Counted from the first letter of the stretch, positions 16,691 to 25,022 are shown. The stretch: 56,793 bases of DNA from Butyrivibrio sp. (GCA_015056585.1 SVFZ01000085.1:1-56793), one strand, 5' to 3'. Notes: generated by a model from the sequence alone, not told the origin. Translations and numbers: made by a program.

Positions 16691-17986
16691 ATGGATGCAA
16701 AAGTTTCAGTTTTGATGCCGGTTTATAATGTTCAGTCTTATCTTAAAGAATGCTTGGATAGTGCTGTGAACCAAACATATAGGAATATTGAGATAGTGTG
16801 CATTGATGATGGATCAAAAGATGACTCTGCCAGAATCCTTGATGAGTATTCCGAAAAATACAATTTTATAAAAGTACTGCACAAAAAGAATACCGGATAT
16901 GGAAATTCCATGAACATTGCGTTGGATTTGGCGACAGGCGATTACATTTCTATCCTGGAGCCTGATGATTATATTTCTCCGGATGCTATATCGCACATTC
17001 TTACAAAATTCGAGGAAAATCCATGCGTTGATTTTATCAAGTGTAACTTCATCTATTTGTATGGTAATAAGGGTGAATATCTATTGAAAAAACAGAGAAT
17101 ATGGGATGATCACGGCATTTATGGAAAGATACTGAGTGGAAAAGAGATTCATGTACTATATAGAGGTTATGTTGCACACTGGTCAGCTGTTTATAGGAGC
17201 GAATTTCTCAAAAAGAATAATATTCGTTTTAACGAGACACCTGGAGCATCCTATCAGGATTTTGGATTTTGGTTTCAGACGCTGATGTTTGCTGAAAATG
17301 TTTATATGGATGATGCGTATTTTTATCATTACAGACAGGATAATCCCGGTTCATCCATGAATAATAGCAGTAAAATTTATTGCATTTTTGACGAGTGTGA
17401 CTATATACAAAGAATCATGTGCGAATCCGGCAAAAAAGATGAGGTGTTGGCTGACTATATAAGATGTAGGTATGCGGCTGGAAGAGATACATTTTTTAGA
17501 ATTAACTTTTCAGATAGAAGAGCATTCTTAAATAGGATGCATGATGATTTCGTAAAACTTAAGGATGAGAAAATGCTTGACACAGACGAATTGTCAGAAA
17601 GCGAGAAATCTTTTCTAAGTGAACTTATAGAATCTTCAGATGAATTTTGGAAAAAGCATGTTGAAAACCTTTATAACATAAAACGGTTCATTGAGACAAA
17701 TGAAGAATACTACGTCTATGGAGCAGGTAAGACAGCTGCAGAATTTATTAAATGTCTTGAAGAGGAAGATAAGAGAAAACTTAAAGCATTCCTGGTTTCT
17801 AATGCACCTGATCAGGATAGTTATCTGGGATTTCCTGTAATAAGTATCGCAGAAGAAAAAAATGCGTTAACGGAAAGTGCGATTGTTGTTGCTGTGACAG
17901 AGCAATATGTGGATGAAATAGTAAATTATTTAAAGCAGTTTAACATAAATAATTATATCTGTATTAGAAATCTTAGTATTTGGTGA
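16691..17986 (+). CDS. Family 2 glycosyltransferase with C-terminal Rossmann-like domain
   Basis: The 431-residue protein opens with KVSVLMPVYNVQSYLKECLD and IVCIDDGSKDDS; the usual DxD is EPDD in YISILEPDDYISP, and a YQDFGFWFQTLMFAE acceptor-side motif follows. The last ~90 residues carry the accessory domain (YYVYGAGKTAAEFI, AFLVSNAPDQDS, IVVAVTEQYVDEIV). AAAGGGAAC precedes the ATG. Its stop lies 5 bases before the next ATG, so it is in one operon with the third enzyme. Sugar donor and acceptor cannot be inferred. Confidence 0.85.
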   Translation: MDAKVSVLMPVYNVQSYLKECLDSAVNQTYRNIEIVCIDDGSKDDSARILDEYSEKYNFIKVLHKKNTGYGNSMNIALDLATGDYISILEPDDYISPDAISHILTKFEENPCVDFIKCNFIYLYGNKGEYLLKKQRIWDDHGIYGKILSGKEIHVLYRGYVAHWSAVYRSEFLKKNNIRFNETPGASYQDFGFWFQTLMFAENVYMDDAYFYHYRQDNPGSSMNNSSKIYCIFDECDYIQRIMCESGKKDEVLADYIRCRYAAGRDTFFRINFSDRRAFLNRMHDDFVKLKDEKMLDTDELSESEKSFLSELIESSDEFWKKHVENLYNIKRFIETNEEYYVYGAGKTAAEFIKCLEEEDKRKLKAFLVSNAPDQDSYLGFPVISIAEEKNALTESAIVVAVTEQYVDEIVNYLKQFNINNYICIRNLSIW

Positions 17987-17991
17987 ATGGG

Positions 17992-19269
17992 ATGAAAAGA
18001 ATATCTGTGATTGTTCCTGTTTATAATGTTGAAAAGTATTTACCAGGTTGTTTAGACAGTATTATGTGCCAGTCTGTGAAGCCTTATGAGGTTATCTGTG
18101 TAAATGATGGATCAACAGATGGCAGTTCTATGATTTTGGAAGAGTATGCTCAAAGGTACCCATCAATAAAGGTAATTGAACAGGAGAATGGAGGACTTAG
18201 TGCTGCAAGGAACACTGGAATAAAAACAGCAACAGGGGATTATCTGTTATTTGTCGATTCCGATGATGAACTAGATGATGACGCACTGGAAGTGTTGGAA
18301 CAGTGTGTAGATAAGTCTACATATGAGATTGTTTTCTTTGAAAACAGCATGATCTATGAAGAAGGGATGGACGTTAATGAGAGTAAGAATGAATACTATA
18401 GGGTCAAGTATGACTATTCAGAAATGCATAATGGAAGAGAACTTTTTTGTAAGAAAGTAATAAATGCGGATTATGTTGAATCGGCGTGGCTTATGCTGAT
18501 TGACCGAGAATGGCTAGTGCTTAATAATTTTACATTTTGTCAGGGAGCATTATATGAGGACAGTGTTTTTTCTTTACAGTGTTATTTTCGAGCGCAAAAT
18601 GTAATTCACATTAAAAACAGATTGTATAAATACAGAATAAGAAGAAACTCGATAATGACGCAGGAGCATACATATAGGCATTTTTTTTACAGATTATGGC
18701 AGGTGCGGGAATGCTTAAACATGATATACAAAGAGGCGAATAATGATAAAGAGATCGAGGCACTTTCAAGATATACACTTCAATGTACAGATAGTGCCAG
18801 AGCTGTTTACGGTCGCCTAACCGATGATGACAAGGTAAAAGTTCCAGAAATTGATGGCATTGAAGGGTTGATAGCTGAGATAGCACATATTTCAAAAAGT
18901 GATCTTGATATCAAAGAACAGGAGAACCACTTGGAACTTATTGGGTTGGCTGAAGAATTGAAGAGATGGAATAGACTGATTATTTATGGCGCTGGCATTG
19001 TAGGTAAAAAAACCTACTCCTGGATAAAAAACAATGGCCTTGAAAACAAGTTTATAGGATTCGCTGTATCGGATAGTCTGAATCATGAAATGAATATTCG
19101 CTACATAGGGGATTATTCGGTAGATGATGACTGTGTGATTCTGATTGCTGCCAGGGAAAGCTATCATGAGATAATGATCAAAAATGCAAAGCGTTTTGGG
19201 TTTAATAATTTTTTTAGAATTCATTTTGGCTTGGAGCAAGAGATCGATAAAGCGCTTGAAATAATATAG
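17992..19269 (+). CDS. Family 2 glycosyltransferase with C-terminal Rossmann-like domain
   Basis: The 425-residue protein has the motifs ISVIVPVYNVEKYLPGCLDS, VICVNDGSTDGSSMI, GGLSAARNTGIKTATGDYLL and FVDSDDELDDD, all typical of GT2. A YEDSVFSLQCYF segment follows in the acceptor region. The C-terminal ~90 residues are the accessory domain (LIIYGAGIVGKKTYSWI, FAVSDS, VILIAARESYHEIM). ATG at 17992 is preferred because the alternative TTG overlaps the upstream gene. Together with the two preceding genes it would add three sugars or act redundantly on one acceptor. Confidence 0.85.
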   Translation: MKRISVIVPVYNVEKYLPGCLDSIMCQSVKPYEVICVNDGSTDGSSMILEEYAQRYPSIKVIEQENGGLSAARNTGIKTATGDYLLFVDSDDELDDDALEVLEQCVDKSTYEIVFFENSMIYEEGMDVNESKNEYYRVKYDYSEMHNGRELFCKKVINADYVESAWLMLIDREWLVLNNFTFCQGALYEDSVFSLQCYFRAQNVIHIKNRLYKYRIRRNSIMTQEHTYRHFFYRLWQVRECLNMIYKEANNDKEIEALSRYTLQCTDSARAVYGRLTDDDKVKVPEIDGIEGLIAEIAHISKSDLDIKEQENHLELIGLAEELKRWNRLIIYGAGIVGKKTYSWIKNNGLENKFIGFAVSDSLNHEMNIRYIGDYSVDDDCVILIAARESYHEIMIKNAKRFGFNNFFRIHFGLEQEIDKALEII

Positions 19270-19272
19270 AAA

Positions 19273-20415
19273 GTGGTGGCTAATGCCATAAGAAAATGTA
19301 TGGATATTGCAATCTACGGTGCTCAGGGCATAGCTCTTGGAGCATATGAAGCAATCACAACTTTATATCCAAAGCGAAGCATCAGGTGCTTTCTTGTTTC
19401 TGAACGGGGAATAAATGCAGACGTGCTTAATGGCGTGCCGGTGAAGGAGATTGGTGAGTATATCTCTGAGACAACAGTCTCCGACAGAAATAACATGCAG
19501 GTCATTATAGCTACACCGGAAAATGTACAGCCAGAGATTGAGGATAACCTTGAAAGTTATGGGTTCCGTAATCACTTAAGGCTTGATGCAGGAAGGTATT
19601 CTGAACTTGTTAAGCTTTTCCACGCTAAGAAGGGAGAGTTTCTGCCTTTGTCTGCATTACCTGTGGGATGCAGAAGGCCGTTTGTGCGCATATACATGGC
19701 TAAACACGAACTGGATAGAAAGCTCACAGGGAGCTATATTATTCCGGGTTATGTTATACCGATTCAGGTAGGGGCTGATGGAGCAGCCTCCAGAGTTGCA
19801 GAGACTCTTGATAGTCGTGGGGAAAATATATCGAAGAAAAACGTCAATTATTCTGAGCTTACAGCTCTTTACTGGATATGGAAAAACAGGCTAATCGATA
19901 AGATAAACGGCTCGGAGATTGTTGCTGATGAGATTACTACAGATAATGCGCAGTACTACGGGCTCTACCAGTACAGAAGGATGCTCAATCTGTCTGATGA
20001 CGATATCCTAAGACTTCATGACAATGATGTTGATGCGGTTTTACCATTCCCAATGCCCTACGAGCCAAGTATTCATGCTCATCATGAGAGATATCTTAAG
20101 GATGTTGATTATAAGGCGCTCCGAAATGCTGTTGAAGAAGTGTCTCCCGATTATTACAAAGATCTGGATGCTGTTCTTGATCAACGATATCTGTACAACT
20201 ACAACGTCATTCTTGCTAAGAAGTGCGTTCTTCGGGATTATTGCAGCTGGCTGTTCCCAATACTTGAAAGAGTTGAGGAATTGTCTTTTCCAAAAGGCTG
20301 TGACCGCGCTGACAGATACATAGGCTACATGGGTGAAACGCTTGAAACACTATATTTCATGAGAAATAGGGATAAGCTTAATGTCACACATACAGATTGC
20401 AGAATGCTGACATAA
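19273..20415 (+). CDS. DUF4422 (capsular-type glycosyltransferase) with N-terminal Rossmann-like domain
   Basis: The first ~105 residues form the accessory domain (DIAIYGAQGIALGAYEAI, CFLVSERG, VIIATPENVQPEI). The rest matches DUF4422: VRIYMAKHELDRKL, YIIPGYVIPIQVGADGA, NYSELTALYWIWKN, YYGLYQYRRML and RYIGYMGETLETLYF. DUF4422 proteins occur in LPS and capsule clusters and are considered putative glycosyltransferases. The GTG start at 19273 lacks a good ribosome binding site; ATG at 19300 is the alternative. This is the last biosynthetic gene of the cluster. Confidence 0.75.
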   Translation: MVANAIRKCMDIAIYGAQGIALGAYEAITTLYPKRSIRCFLVSERGINADVLNGVPVKEIGEYISETTVSDRNNMQVIIATPENVQPEIEDNLESYGFRNHLRLDAGRYSELVKLFHAKKGEFLPLSALPVGCRRPFVRIYMAKHELDRKLTGSYIIPGYVIPIQVGADGAASRVAETLDSRGENISKKNVNYSELTALYWIWKNRLIDKINGSEIVADEITTDNAQYYGLYQYRRMLNLSDDDILRLHDNDVDAVLPFPMPYEPSIHAHHERYLKDVDYKALRNAVEEVSPDYYKDLDAVLDQRYLYNYNVILAKKCVLRDYCSWLFPILERVEELSFPKGCDRADRYIGYMGETLETLYFMRNRDKLNVTHTDCRMLT

Positions 20416-20462
20416 CAACCGAATCATAGTGGTGTAGATTACGGATATCAAGGAGCCAGGGA

Positions 20463-21632
20463 TTGAAAAAAGCAGCTGAATATCTGGAACACGAAATAGT
20501 ATATAGTAAGCTCCCGTTCCGCAAGGTGGCGGAGGAATGGCTTGAGGAAATGGATAGGAAGCTGGCGAAGACCACCTACCAGAAGTATGAGTCCACGCTG
20601 GAAATCTATATTTATCCTGACTTTGATGATGTGGCCATTGCGGATATTGGCGATGAGAGGATCGATGCTTTTCTCAAGGAAGCCTCAAAAAAGTATGAGA
20701 ACAGAGGCAAGTATGGGGAGAAGCTAAAATCGGGAACAATTAATCTCATTCGCGTTGTTATTAAGAACGTGATTGATTTTGCAGCACAAAAGGACAGAAA
20801 AGATGGCGGCGGTGAGCTTCTTGTCGATGACAGGAAGGAATATTCCTCGCTTTCTGAAAAAGAACTGCGGCAGATCTGTTCCTGCGCCAAGTATAACCAC
20901 TGCCCGGAAATGCTGGCAGCTATGCTGATGATCTTCACCGGGATCAGGGTCGGTGAAGTGTGCGCCATTGGCTGTGATGATATTGATCTCGAAGCGGGAA
21001 AGATGAATATCCATGAGTCTGTTCACAGGGTTAAGAACAGGAGCGGAAAAGGTGAGAACAAGACAGTAAGCGTTATTTCCGAGATTCCCACCAAAACACA
21101 GGTAAGAACTGAGATCATTCCGGATATCCTCATAAATTACGTCAGAGAGTTTTATAATCCGGGGATGTGTCTTTTGACTGGAATAAAGAACCAGCCTATG
21201 GAGGCTAAAACTCTAAGGAACAGGCTGGATCGTATATTTGATGTGTACAGGATTGATAGAATTGCGTTTCAGCGATTCAGAAAGACTTTTGTGGAAGGGA
21301 AGGCAGATGTAGAGCTTCTTGGCGAGGTTTTTTCCGGAAGAATGGCTATGAGTGCTGCCGACGGCAGCGTTGACACCAAATGGCTTCGGGTGGAGATGGC
21401 TAATGATCTGCCGTCACTGCGTCTTTTGCTGGGGCTGTCAGCAGAGGAAACAAGTGAGATAATAGGTATTTCTAAGTCTGTTTTTAAGAGTATTGAGGAA
21501 GGAAAGAAGGAGCTGACCTGGAATCAGTATCTGAACCTTTTATTTTTCTTTTGTTATAATCCGAAGACTGTGCCTGTGGTTGAGTCACTGGGGCTTAATC
21601 CAAAGATCTTGAATGAGCTGCTCAGTATATAA
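20463..21632 (+). CDS. Degenerate tyrosine-recombinase-like protein with C-terminal HTH-like tail
   Basis: The 389-residue product keeps the recombinase layout. A core-binding domain (about 15-110, YQKYESTLEIYIYPDF) precedes a catalytic-like domain with Arg in FTGIRVGEVCAI and Lys in PTKTQVRTE. The HxxR box reads FQRFRKTF (His to Gln), the LLGH position reads LLGEVF (His to Glu) and no nucleophilic Tyr follows. The last ~75 residues resemble an XRE-type helix-turn-helix (LLLGLSAEETSEIIGISKSV, then FKSIEEGKKELTW). It should be catalytically dead and may be a DNA-binding regulator or a partner of the active recombinase at 5564. The start is TTG with AAGGAG seven bases upstream. Confidence 0.75.
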   Translation: MKKAAEYLEHEIVYSKLPFRKVAEEWLEEMDRKLAKTTYQKYESTLEIYIYPDFDDVAIADIGDERIDAFLKEASKKYENRGKYGEKLKSGTINLIRVVIKNVIDFAAQKDRKDGGGELLVDDRKEYSSLSEKELRQICSCAKYNHCPEMLAAMLMIFTGIRVGEVCAIGCDDIDLEAGKMNIHESVHRVKNRSGKGENKTVSVISEIPTKTQVRTEIIPDILINYVREFYNPGMCLLTGIKNQPMEAKTLRNRLDRIFDVYRIDRIAFQRFRKTFVEGKADVELLGEVFSGRMAMSAADGSVDTKWLRVEMANDLPSLRLLLGLSAEETSEIIGISKSVFKSIEEGKKELTWNQYLNLLFFFCYNPKTVPVVESLGLNPKILNELLSI

Positions 21633-21727
21633 GAGCAGGAGATTGCAACACACGTAATAAGGGCGATTACGTCCCTACATCCGAAAGCGCATAGTCAGAT
21701 ATAAGCTGTGGTTTACGAGAGGTGCCT

Positions 21728-22033
21728 ATGGGAAATGCTGAAAACATAAAGCTTGATAAGGAGGTTGTTCTTAAGAGCTTTTCTACTATATTAAGGGAAA
21801 TCCGTGAGTCCATAGGTCTGTCCGTTGACCGTCTTGGAACAATAACTGACATTGACAGAGAAAAACTGAAAGCTGTAGAAAACGGCGAAAGAAAGCTCCT
21901 GTGGAATGAGTATATGTCCATTCTTTACATTTTCTGGCGGAACGAAAAAGGACGCAAGCTCATTGAGGAGAAGGGTATTTTTCCGGAGGAACTCAAGGAG
22001 ATAATGACCATCAACAAAAAGGCGCATGATTAA
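21728..22033 (+). CDS. Small HTH-like protein, paralogue of the preceding protein's tail
   Basis: The 101-residue product has an HTH-like region (ILREIRESIGLSVDRLGTIT). It is followed by KAVENGERKLLWNEYMSILY and GIFPEELKEIM, which align with SIEEGKKELTWNQYLNLLFF and GLNPKILNELL of the recombinase-like protein just upstream. The two thus share a duplicated DNA-binding module. GAGAGGT precedes the ATG at 21728; a GTG at 21722 is possible. It may regulate the cluster or its own operon. Confidence 0.65.
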   Translation: MGNAENIKLDKEVVLKSFSTILREIRESIGLSVDRLGTITDIDREKLKAVENGERKLLWNEYMSILYIFWRNEKGRKLIEEKGIFPEELKEIMTINKKAHD

Positions 22034-22057
22034 TAAATTAAGGAAAGACGTGATTAA

Positions 22058-22186
22058 TTGGAACTTTGTGATTTTAGCAATGTGATGAAAATCATACATG
22101 AATATATAAGTGATGCCAGGGCACATAGTCAGACAAATGCTGCACCAGATGTACAAAAAGAATCTATACACACACCAAAATCGTGA
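22058..22186 (+). CDS. Possible 42-residue protein
   Basis: A TTG-started frame with AAGGAAAG about 9 bases upstream follows the HTH gene closely and reads MELCDFSNVMKIIHEYISDA, then 22 further residues ending HTPKS. There are no recognisable domains. Support is only the ribosome binding site and position. Confidence 0.35.
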   Translation: MELCDFSNVMKIIHEYISDARAHSQTNAAPDVQKESIHTPKS

Positions 22187-22194
22187 ATTTTGGA

Positions 22195-22244
22195 GAAATA
22201 AAAAATTCCGAAACACCCATAAATACTAGGCGTTTCGGAATTTT
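22195..22244 (-). terminator. Island-borne terminator for tRNA-Gly
   Basis: On the minus strand AAAATTCCGAAAC (from 22244) pairs with GTTTCGGAATTTT (to 22202), followed by more T. It lies six bases beyond the 23-bp repeat, inside the island, and replaces the chromosomal terminator now stranded at 741-779. Confidence 0.8.
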
Positions 22245-22249
22245 ACCAT

Positions 22250-22272
22250 TAGAGCGATAGACGGGGCTCGAA
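22250..22272. repeat. Island end (att) within the 3' end of tRNA-Gly
   Basis: This is the tRNA-side copy of the 23-bp direct repeat at 787-809. Because it restores the tRNA 3' end, the tRNA gene remains functional after integration. Confidence 0.85.
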
Positions 22273-22325
22273 CCCGCGGTCTCCACCTTGGCAAGGTGGC
22301 GCTTTACCAACTAAGCTACTATCGC
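22253..22325 (-). tRNA. tRNA-Gly (anticodon GCC)
   Basis: The minus strand folds as a complete cloverleaf: acceptor GCGATAG/CTATCGC, D arm with AGTTGGTA, anticodon stem CCACC/GGTGG with loop TTGCCAA, T arm with TTCGAGC and discriminator T. CCA is not encoded. It is the insertion target of the island and has its own promoter at 22364-22392. Confidence 0.95.
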
Positions 22326-22363
22326 ATTCATATGGAGTATCGCGTTACCGCGACAACAAATTG

Positions 22364-22392
22364 ATTTTAGAATATAAATGTAGTATTGTCAA
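22364..22392 (-). promoter_or_regulatory. Promoter of tRNA-Gly
   Basis: On the minus strand TTGACA and TAAAAT are separated by 17 bases, about 38 bases upstream of the tRNA 5' end. Confidence 0.8.
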
Positions 22393-22461
22393 CATATAAT
22401 TTTTGACTAATTGACATTTATTGCAATTTTGTTGAAATGATAGTGATTTTAGAAGGGAAAG

Positions 22462-23763
22462 ATGGCGGATATGGCTGATTTTATCAGAAACTCAGATGCA
22501 AAGGTTGTGCTTAAGAAAGGTCAGGGAAGGGAATTCAAGGCCGGAGGCGCATGGATATATGACAATGAAATAGACAGGGTGGAAGGTACTTTTGAAAATG
22601 GTGATATCATTGAGCTTAACGATTTTGACGGATATTTCCTTGGATACGGCTTTATCAATATGAAGTCCAAGATCAGAGTTCGTGTGATGTCCAGGAAAAA
22701 GGAGCATCCTGTAAGTGAAGAGCTGATTGAAACAAGAGTCAGAGATGCCTGGAACCATAGAAAAGAGGTTATGGCCGGATACATAAGGGACTATCTTGCA
22801 AGCAAAAATGCAGATAATAATGCGAAATTCGGTGCAGATGAGTATACAAGGCTTTCCTGCCGACTCATATTCGGGGAAGCAGATTTTTTACCCGGAATAA
22901 CGATTGATAAATTTTCTGATGTCCTCGTCATTGAATCCCTTGCGCTGGGCACGGATCTGATGAAGAACCTGATCCTTGAAAAGTGTAAGAAAGTACTTTC
23001 CGAAGACGGCGTAGAAATTAGAGGAATCTATGAGCGCAGCGATGCCAAAGTGCGCGAGCTTGAAGGCCTTGAGAGAACTAAAGGCTTCATTGGCAAAGAA
23101 TTTGATACAAAGGTAATGATAGAAGAAAACGGCATCAAGTATTATGTTGACGTTGAAAATGGACAAAAGACAGGATTTTTCCTTGACCAGAAGTTTAACA
23201 GGCAGTCCATAAGAGGCCTCTGCAGAGGGAAAAGAGTCTTAGACTGCTTTACACATACCGGCTCTTTTGCCCTTAATGCGGCAGCAGGCGGCGCTATGGA
23301 GGTAATCGGAGTCGATGCTTCTGACCTTGGATGCAGACAGGCTGAGGAAAATGCCAGACTTAACGGCCTTGAGAATATTGTTTCTTTTAAGTGCGCGGAT
23401 GTTTTTGAACTTTTGCCGGATCTGGAGAAAAAAGGAGAGAAGTTTGATGTAGTTATTCTGGATCCACCGGCATTTACCAAATCCAGAGCCTCCATAAAAA
23501 AGGCAGCTACAGGCTACAAAGAGATCAATATGCGAGGGATGAAGCTTGTTAAGAATGGAGGATACCTTGCTACATGCTCCTGCTCACACTTTATGGACGA
23601 AGAGCTGTTTCTCAAGACAATAGCTGATGCAGCAAGAGATGCCCACAAGCGCCTGAAGCAGGTTGAATTCAGGCAGCAGGCGGCAGACCATCCTATTTTG
23701 TGGGGCGGAGCAGCATCATATTATCTGAAATTTGTAACCTTCCAGGTTACTGATGAGATGTGA
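22462..23763 (+). CDS. RlmI-like class I rRNA methyltransferase
   Basis: The 433-residue protein has an N-terminal PUA-like domain (VVLKKGQGREFKAGGAWIYD, about residues 13-90), a central domain (LPGITIDKFSDVLVIES) and a C-terminal Rossmann methyltransferase domain. The latter carries VLDCFTHTGSFALNAA (motif I), VIGVDAS, VVILDPPAFTKSR (motif IV) and ATCSCSHFM (motif VI, candidate catalytic Cys). This matches the RlmI/YccW family, which makes m5C in 23S rRNA (position 1962 in E. coli). AGAAGGGAAAG precedes the ATG. The exact target is assumed from the family. Confidence 0.85.
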   Translation: MADMADFIRNSDAKVVLKKGQGREFKAGGAWIYDNEIDRVEGTFENGDIIELNDFDGYFLGYGFINMKSKIRVRVMSRKKEHPVSEELIETRVRDAWNHRKEVMAGYIRDYLASKNADNNAKFGADEYTRLSCRLIFGEADFLPGITIDKFSDVLVIESLALGTDLMKNLILEKCKKVLSEDGVEIRGIYERSDAKVRELEGLERTKGFIGKEFDTKVMIEENGIKYYVDVENGQKTGFFLDQKFNRQSIRGLCRGKRVLDCFTHTGSFALNAAAGGAMEVIGVDASDLGCRQAEENARLNGLENIVSFKCADVFELLPDLEKKGEKFDVVILDPPAFTKSRASIKKAATGYKEINMRGMKLVKNGGYLATCSCSHFMDEELFLKTIADAARDAHKRLKQVEFRQQAADHPILWGGAASYYLKFVTFQVTDEM

Positions 23764-23825
23764 CGCAACAATAGTTTATTGTTTCTTAATTTGCACACTT
23801 AAGCAAACGGAATTACAATCATATT

Positions 23826-24923
23826 ATGAATACAGGTAATAATCAGCCTGGTTTTAGGGACAGGACCTACAAAGAGAATGAAGTTGATTATATGGGTCAG
23901 AAACAGTTTGTGGATGTTTCCGGCTCTCTTTGTGTGACTCATATAGGCCTTGAAGTGCTCTATATCCTTCTTGGATGCTTTCCGATGATAATCATAAATA
24001 TAATCAGCATCCTGTCTTATGTTGTTGCGTCCGGGATGGCCAAAAAAGGAAAGATCCAAGCCACTATCTGGATAATGATCACTGAAGTATATCTGCATGT
24101 TATTCTTGCCAGCTGCTTTTTAGGCTTAAATTGTGGATTTCATCTATGGCTGTTTGGATCTTTGACAAGTATTTTTATACCGTTTTTTATGCCTAATCTG
24201 TCAAGGAAGCAAAAGGGGCAGATTGCAGGCATCAGCTTTGTTATAATTTGCACGTTCCTTATTCTGACAATACTTGATGATAATGGGATTATGCCTACCA
24301 GATATAATGTAGAACCGGCCACAGCCAGATGGTTGTACTATATGAATGCAATCCTGGGCTTTGGCTCCATCATGATATATTTGGGAATATATATCGCGAA
24401 GATGTCAGCAAAGAGTAACGAACTTCAGATTGCTGCGGATCATGATTTTCTGACGGGGATATACAACAGGCAAAGGATTCAAAAGATACTTGATGCTGAA
24501 GTTTTAAGAGCACAGGATGTCGGGGACAGCAACCTGATAGTGGCAATTGTTGACATAGACTTTTTCAAAAAGATCAATGATAATTATGGCCATATTGTTG
24601 GCGATGAGGCGCTTAAGGATCTGACGCAGTTCTTTTTCCAAAGGCTCAATGAGGGCCTGCTCTTTGGAAGGTGGGGCGGGGAGGAATTCCTTTTGATTGC
24701 CCCTGAGAACAAAAACTATGATGAGTTTATCCTGATGATGGAAGAGCTCAGGAAGCAGATTGAGGCACACGAATTAATCTGCTACGGAGAACACATCAGG
24801 TATACAGTATCCATAGGAATTGCCGCTTATGAAAAGGACATGACTGTAGAGAATTTGGTTAACCTGGCAGATGACAGATTGTATCAAGCAAAAGAAACCG
24901 GAAGAAATAAAACAGTTTATTAA
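23826..24923 (+). CDS. Membrane diguanylate cyclase (GGDEF)
   Basis: About six hydrophobic segments between residues 35 and 195 form an N-terminal membrane sensor region of unknown ligand. The GGDEF domain occupies about residues 205-365: DFLTGIYNRQR, VDIDFFKKINDNYGH, the active site GRWGGEEF, and LADDRLYQAKETGRN. No RxxD inhibitory site is visible five residues before GGEEF, so product inhibition at that site is unlikely. It should make cyclic di-GMP. ATG at 23826 has no clear ribosome binding site; ATG at 23892 is an alternative. Confidence 0.9.
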   Translation: MNTGNNQPGFRDRTYKENEVDYMGQKQFVDVSGSLCVTHIGLEVLYILLGCFPMIIINIISILSYVVASGMAKKGKIQATIWIMITEVYLHVILASCFLGLNCGFHLWLFGSLTSIFIPFFMPNLSRKQKGQIAGISFVIICTFLILTILDDNGIMPTRYNVEPATARWLYYMNAILGFGSIMIYLGIYIAKMSAKSNELQIAADHDFLTGIYNRQRIQKILDAEVLRAQDVGDSNLIVAIVDIDFFKKINDNYGHIVGDEALKDLTQFFFQRLNEGLLFGRWGGEEFLLIAPENKNYDEFILMMEELRKQIEAHELICYGEHIRYTVSIGIAAYEKDMTVENLVNLADDRLYQAKETGRNKTVY

Positions 24924-24931
24924 CAAATAGA

Positions 24932-24960
24932 TTGTGCGCAAGTAAAAAGAGTGCTAGAAT
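24932..24960 (+). promoter_or_regulatory. Promoter of the methionine-sulfoxide reductase gene
   Basis: TTGTGC and TAGAAT are separated by 17 bases in the gap before 25023. Confidence 0.55.
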
Positions 24961-25022
24961 CGTGGGTATGAAGTCAGACTGACTGAATATCCACTTTTTT
25001 ATTGGGTTAGGAGATGATAAAA

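Larger units (their letters stand above)
787..22272. mobile_element. tRNA-Gly-integrated genomic island (~21.5 kb)
   Basis: The segment is bounded by a 23-bp direct repeat of the tRNA-Gly 3' end. It contains an intact tyrosine recombinase at 5564-6724, a degenerate one at 20463-21632, several broken genes, regulators and a surface/glycosylation cluster. The flanks on both sides are ordinary chromosomal genes. No plasmid replication, conjugation or phage structural genes are visible, so it is a genomic island rather than a complete ICE or prophage. The intact recombinase is not next to either end, and the island may have been built in more than one step. Confidence 0.8.

Noticed and set aside
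20463..21632. A second functional integrase for the island
   Set aside because: It lacks the Tyr nucleophile and both catalytic His positions, so I call it recombinase-like only.
21690..22133. A 13-base near-repeat (GCRCATAGTCAGA) at 21691 and 22121 as an operator pair
   Set aside because: There are only two imperfect copies, neither palindromic, and one lies in a possible small reading frame.
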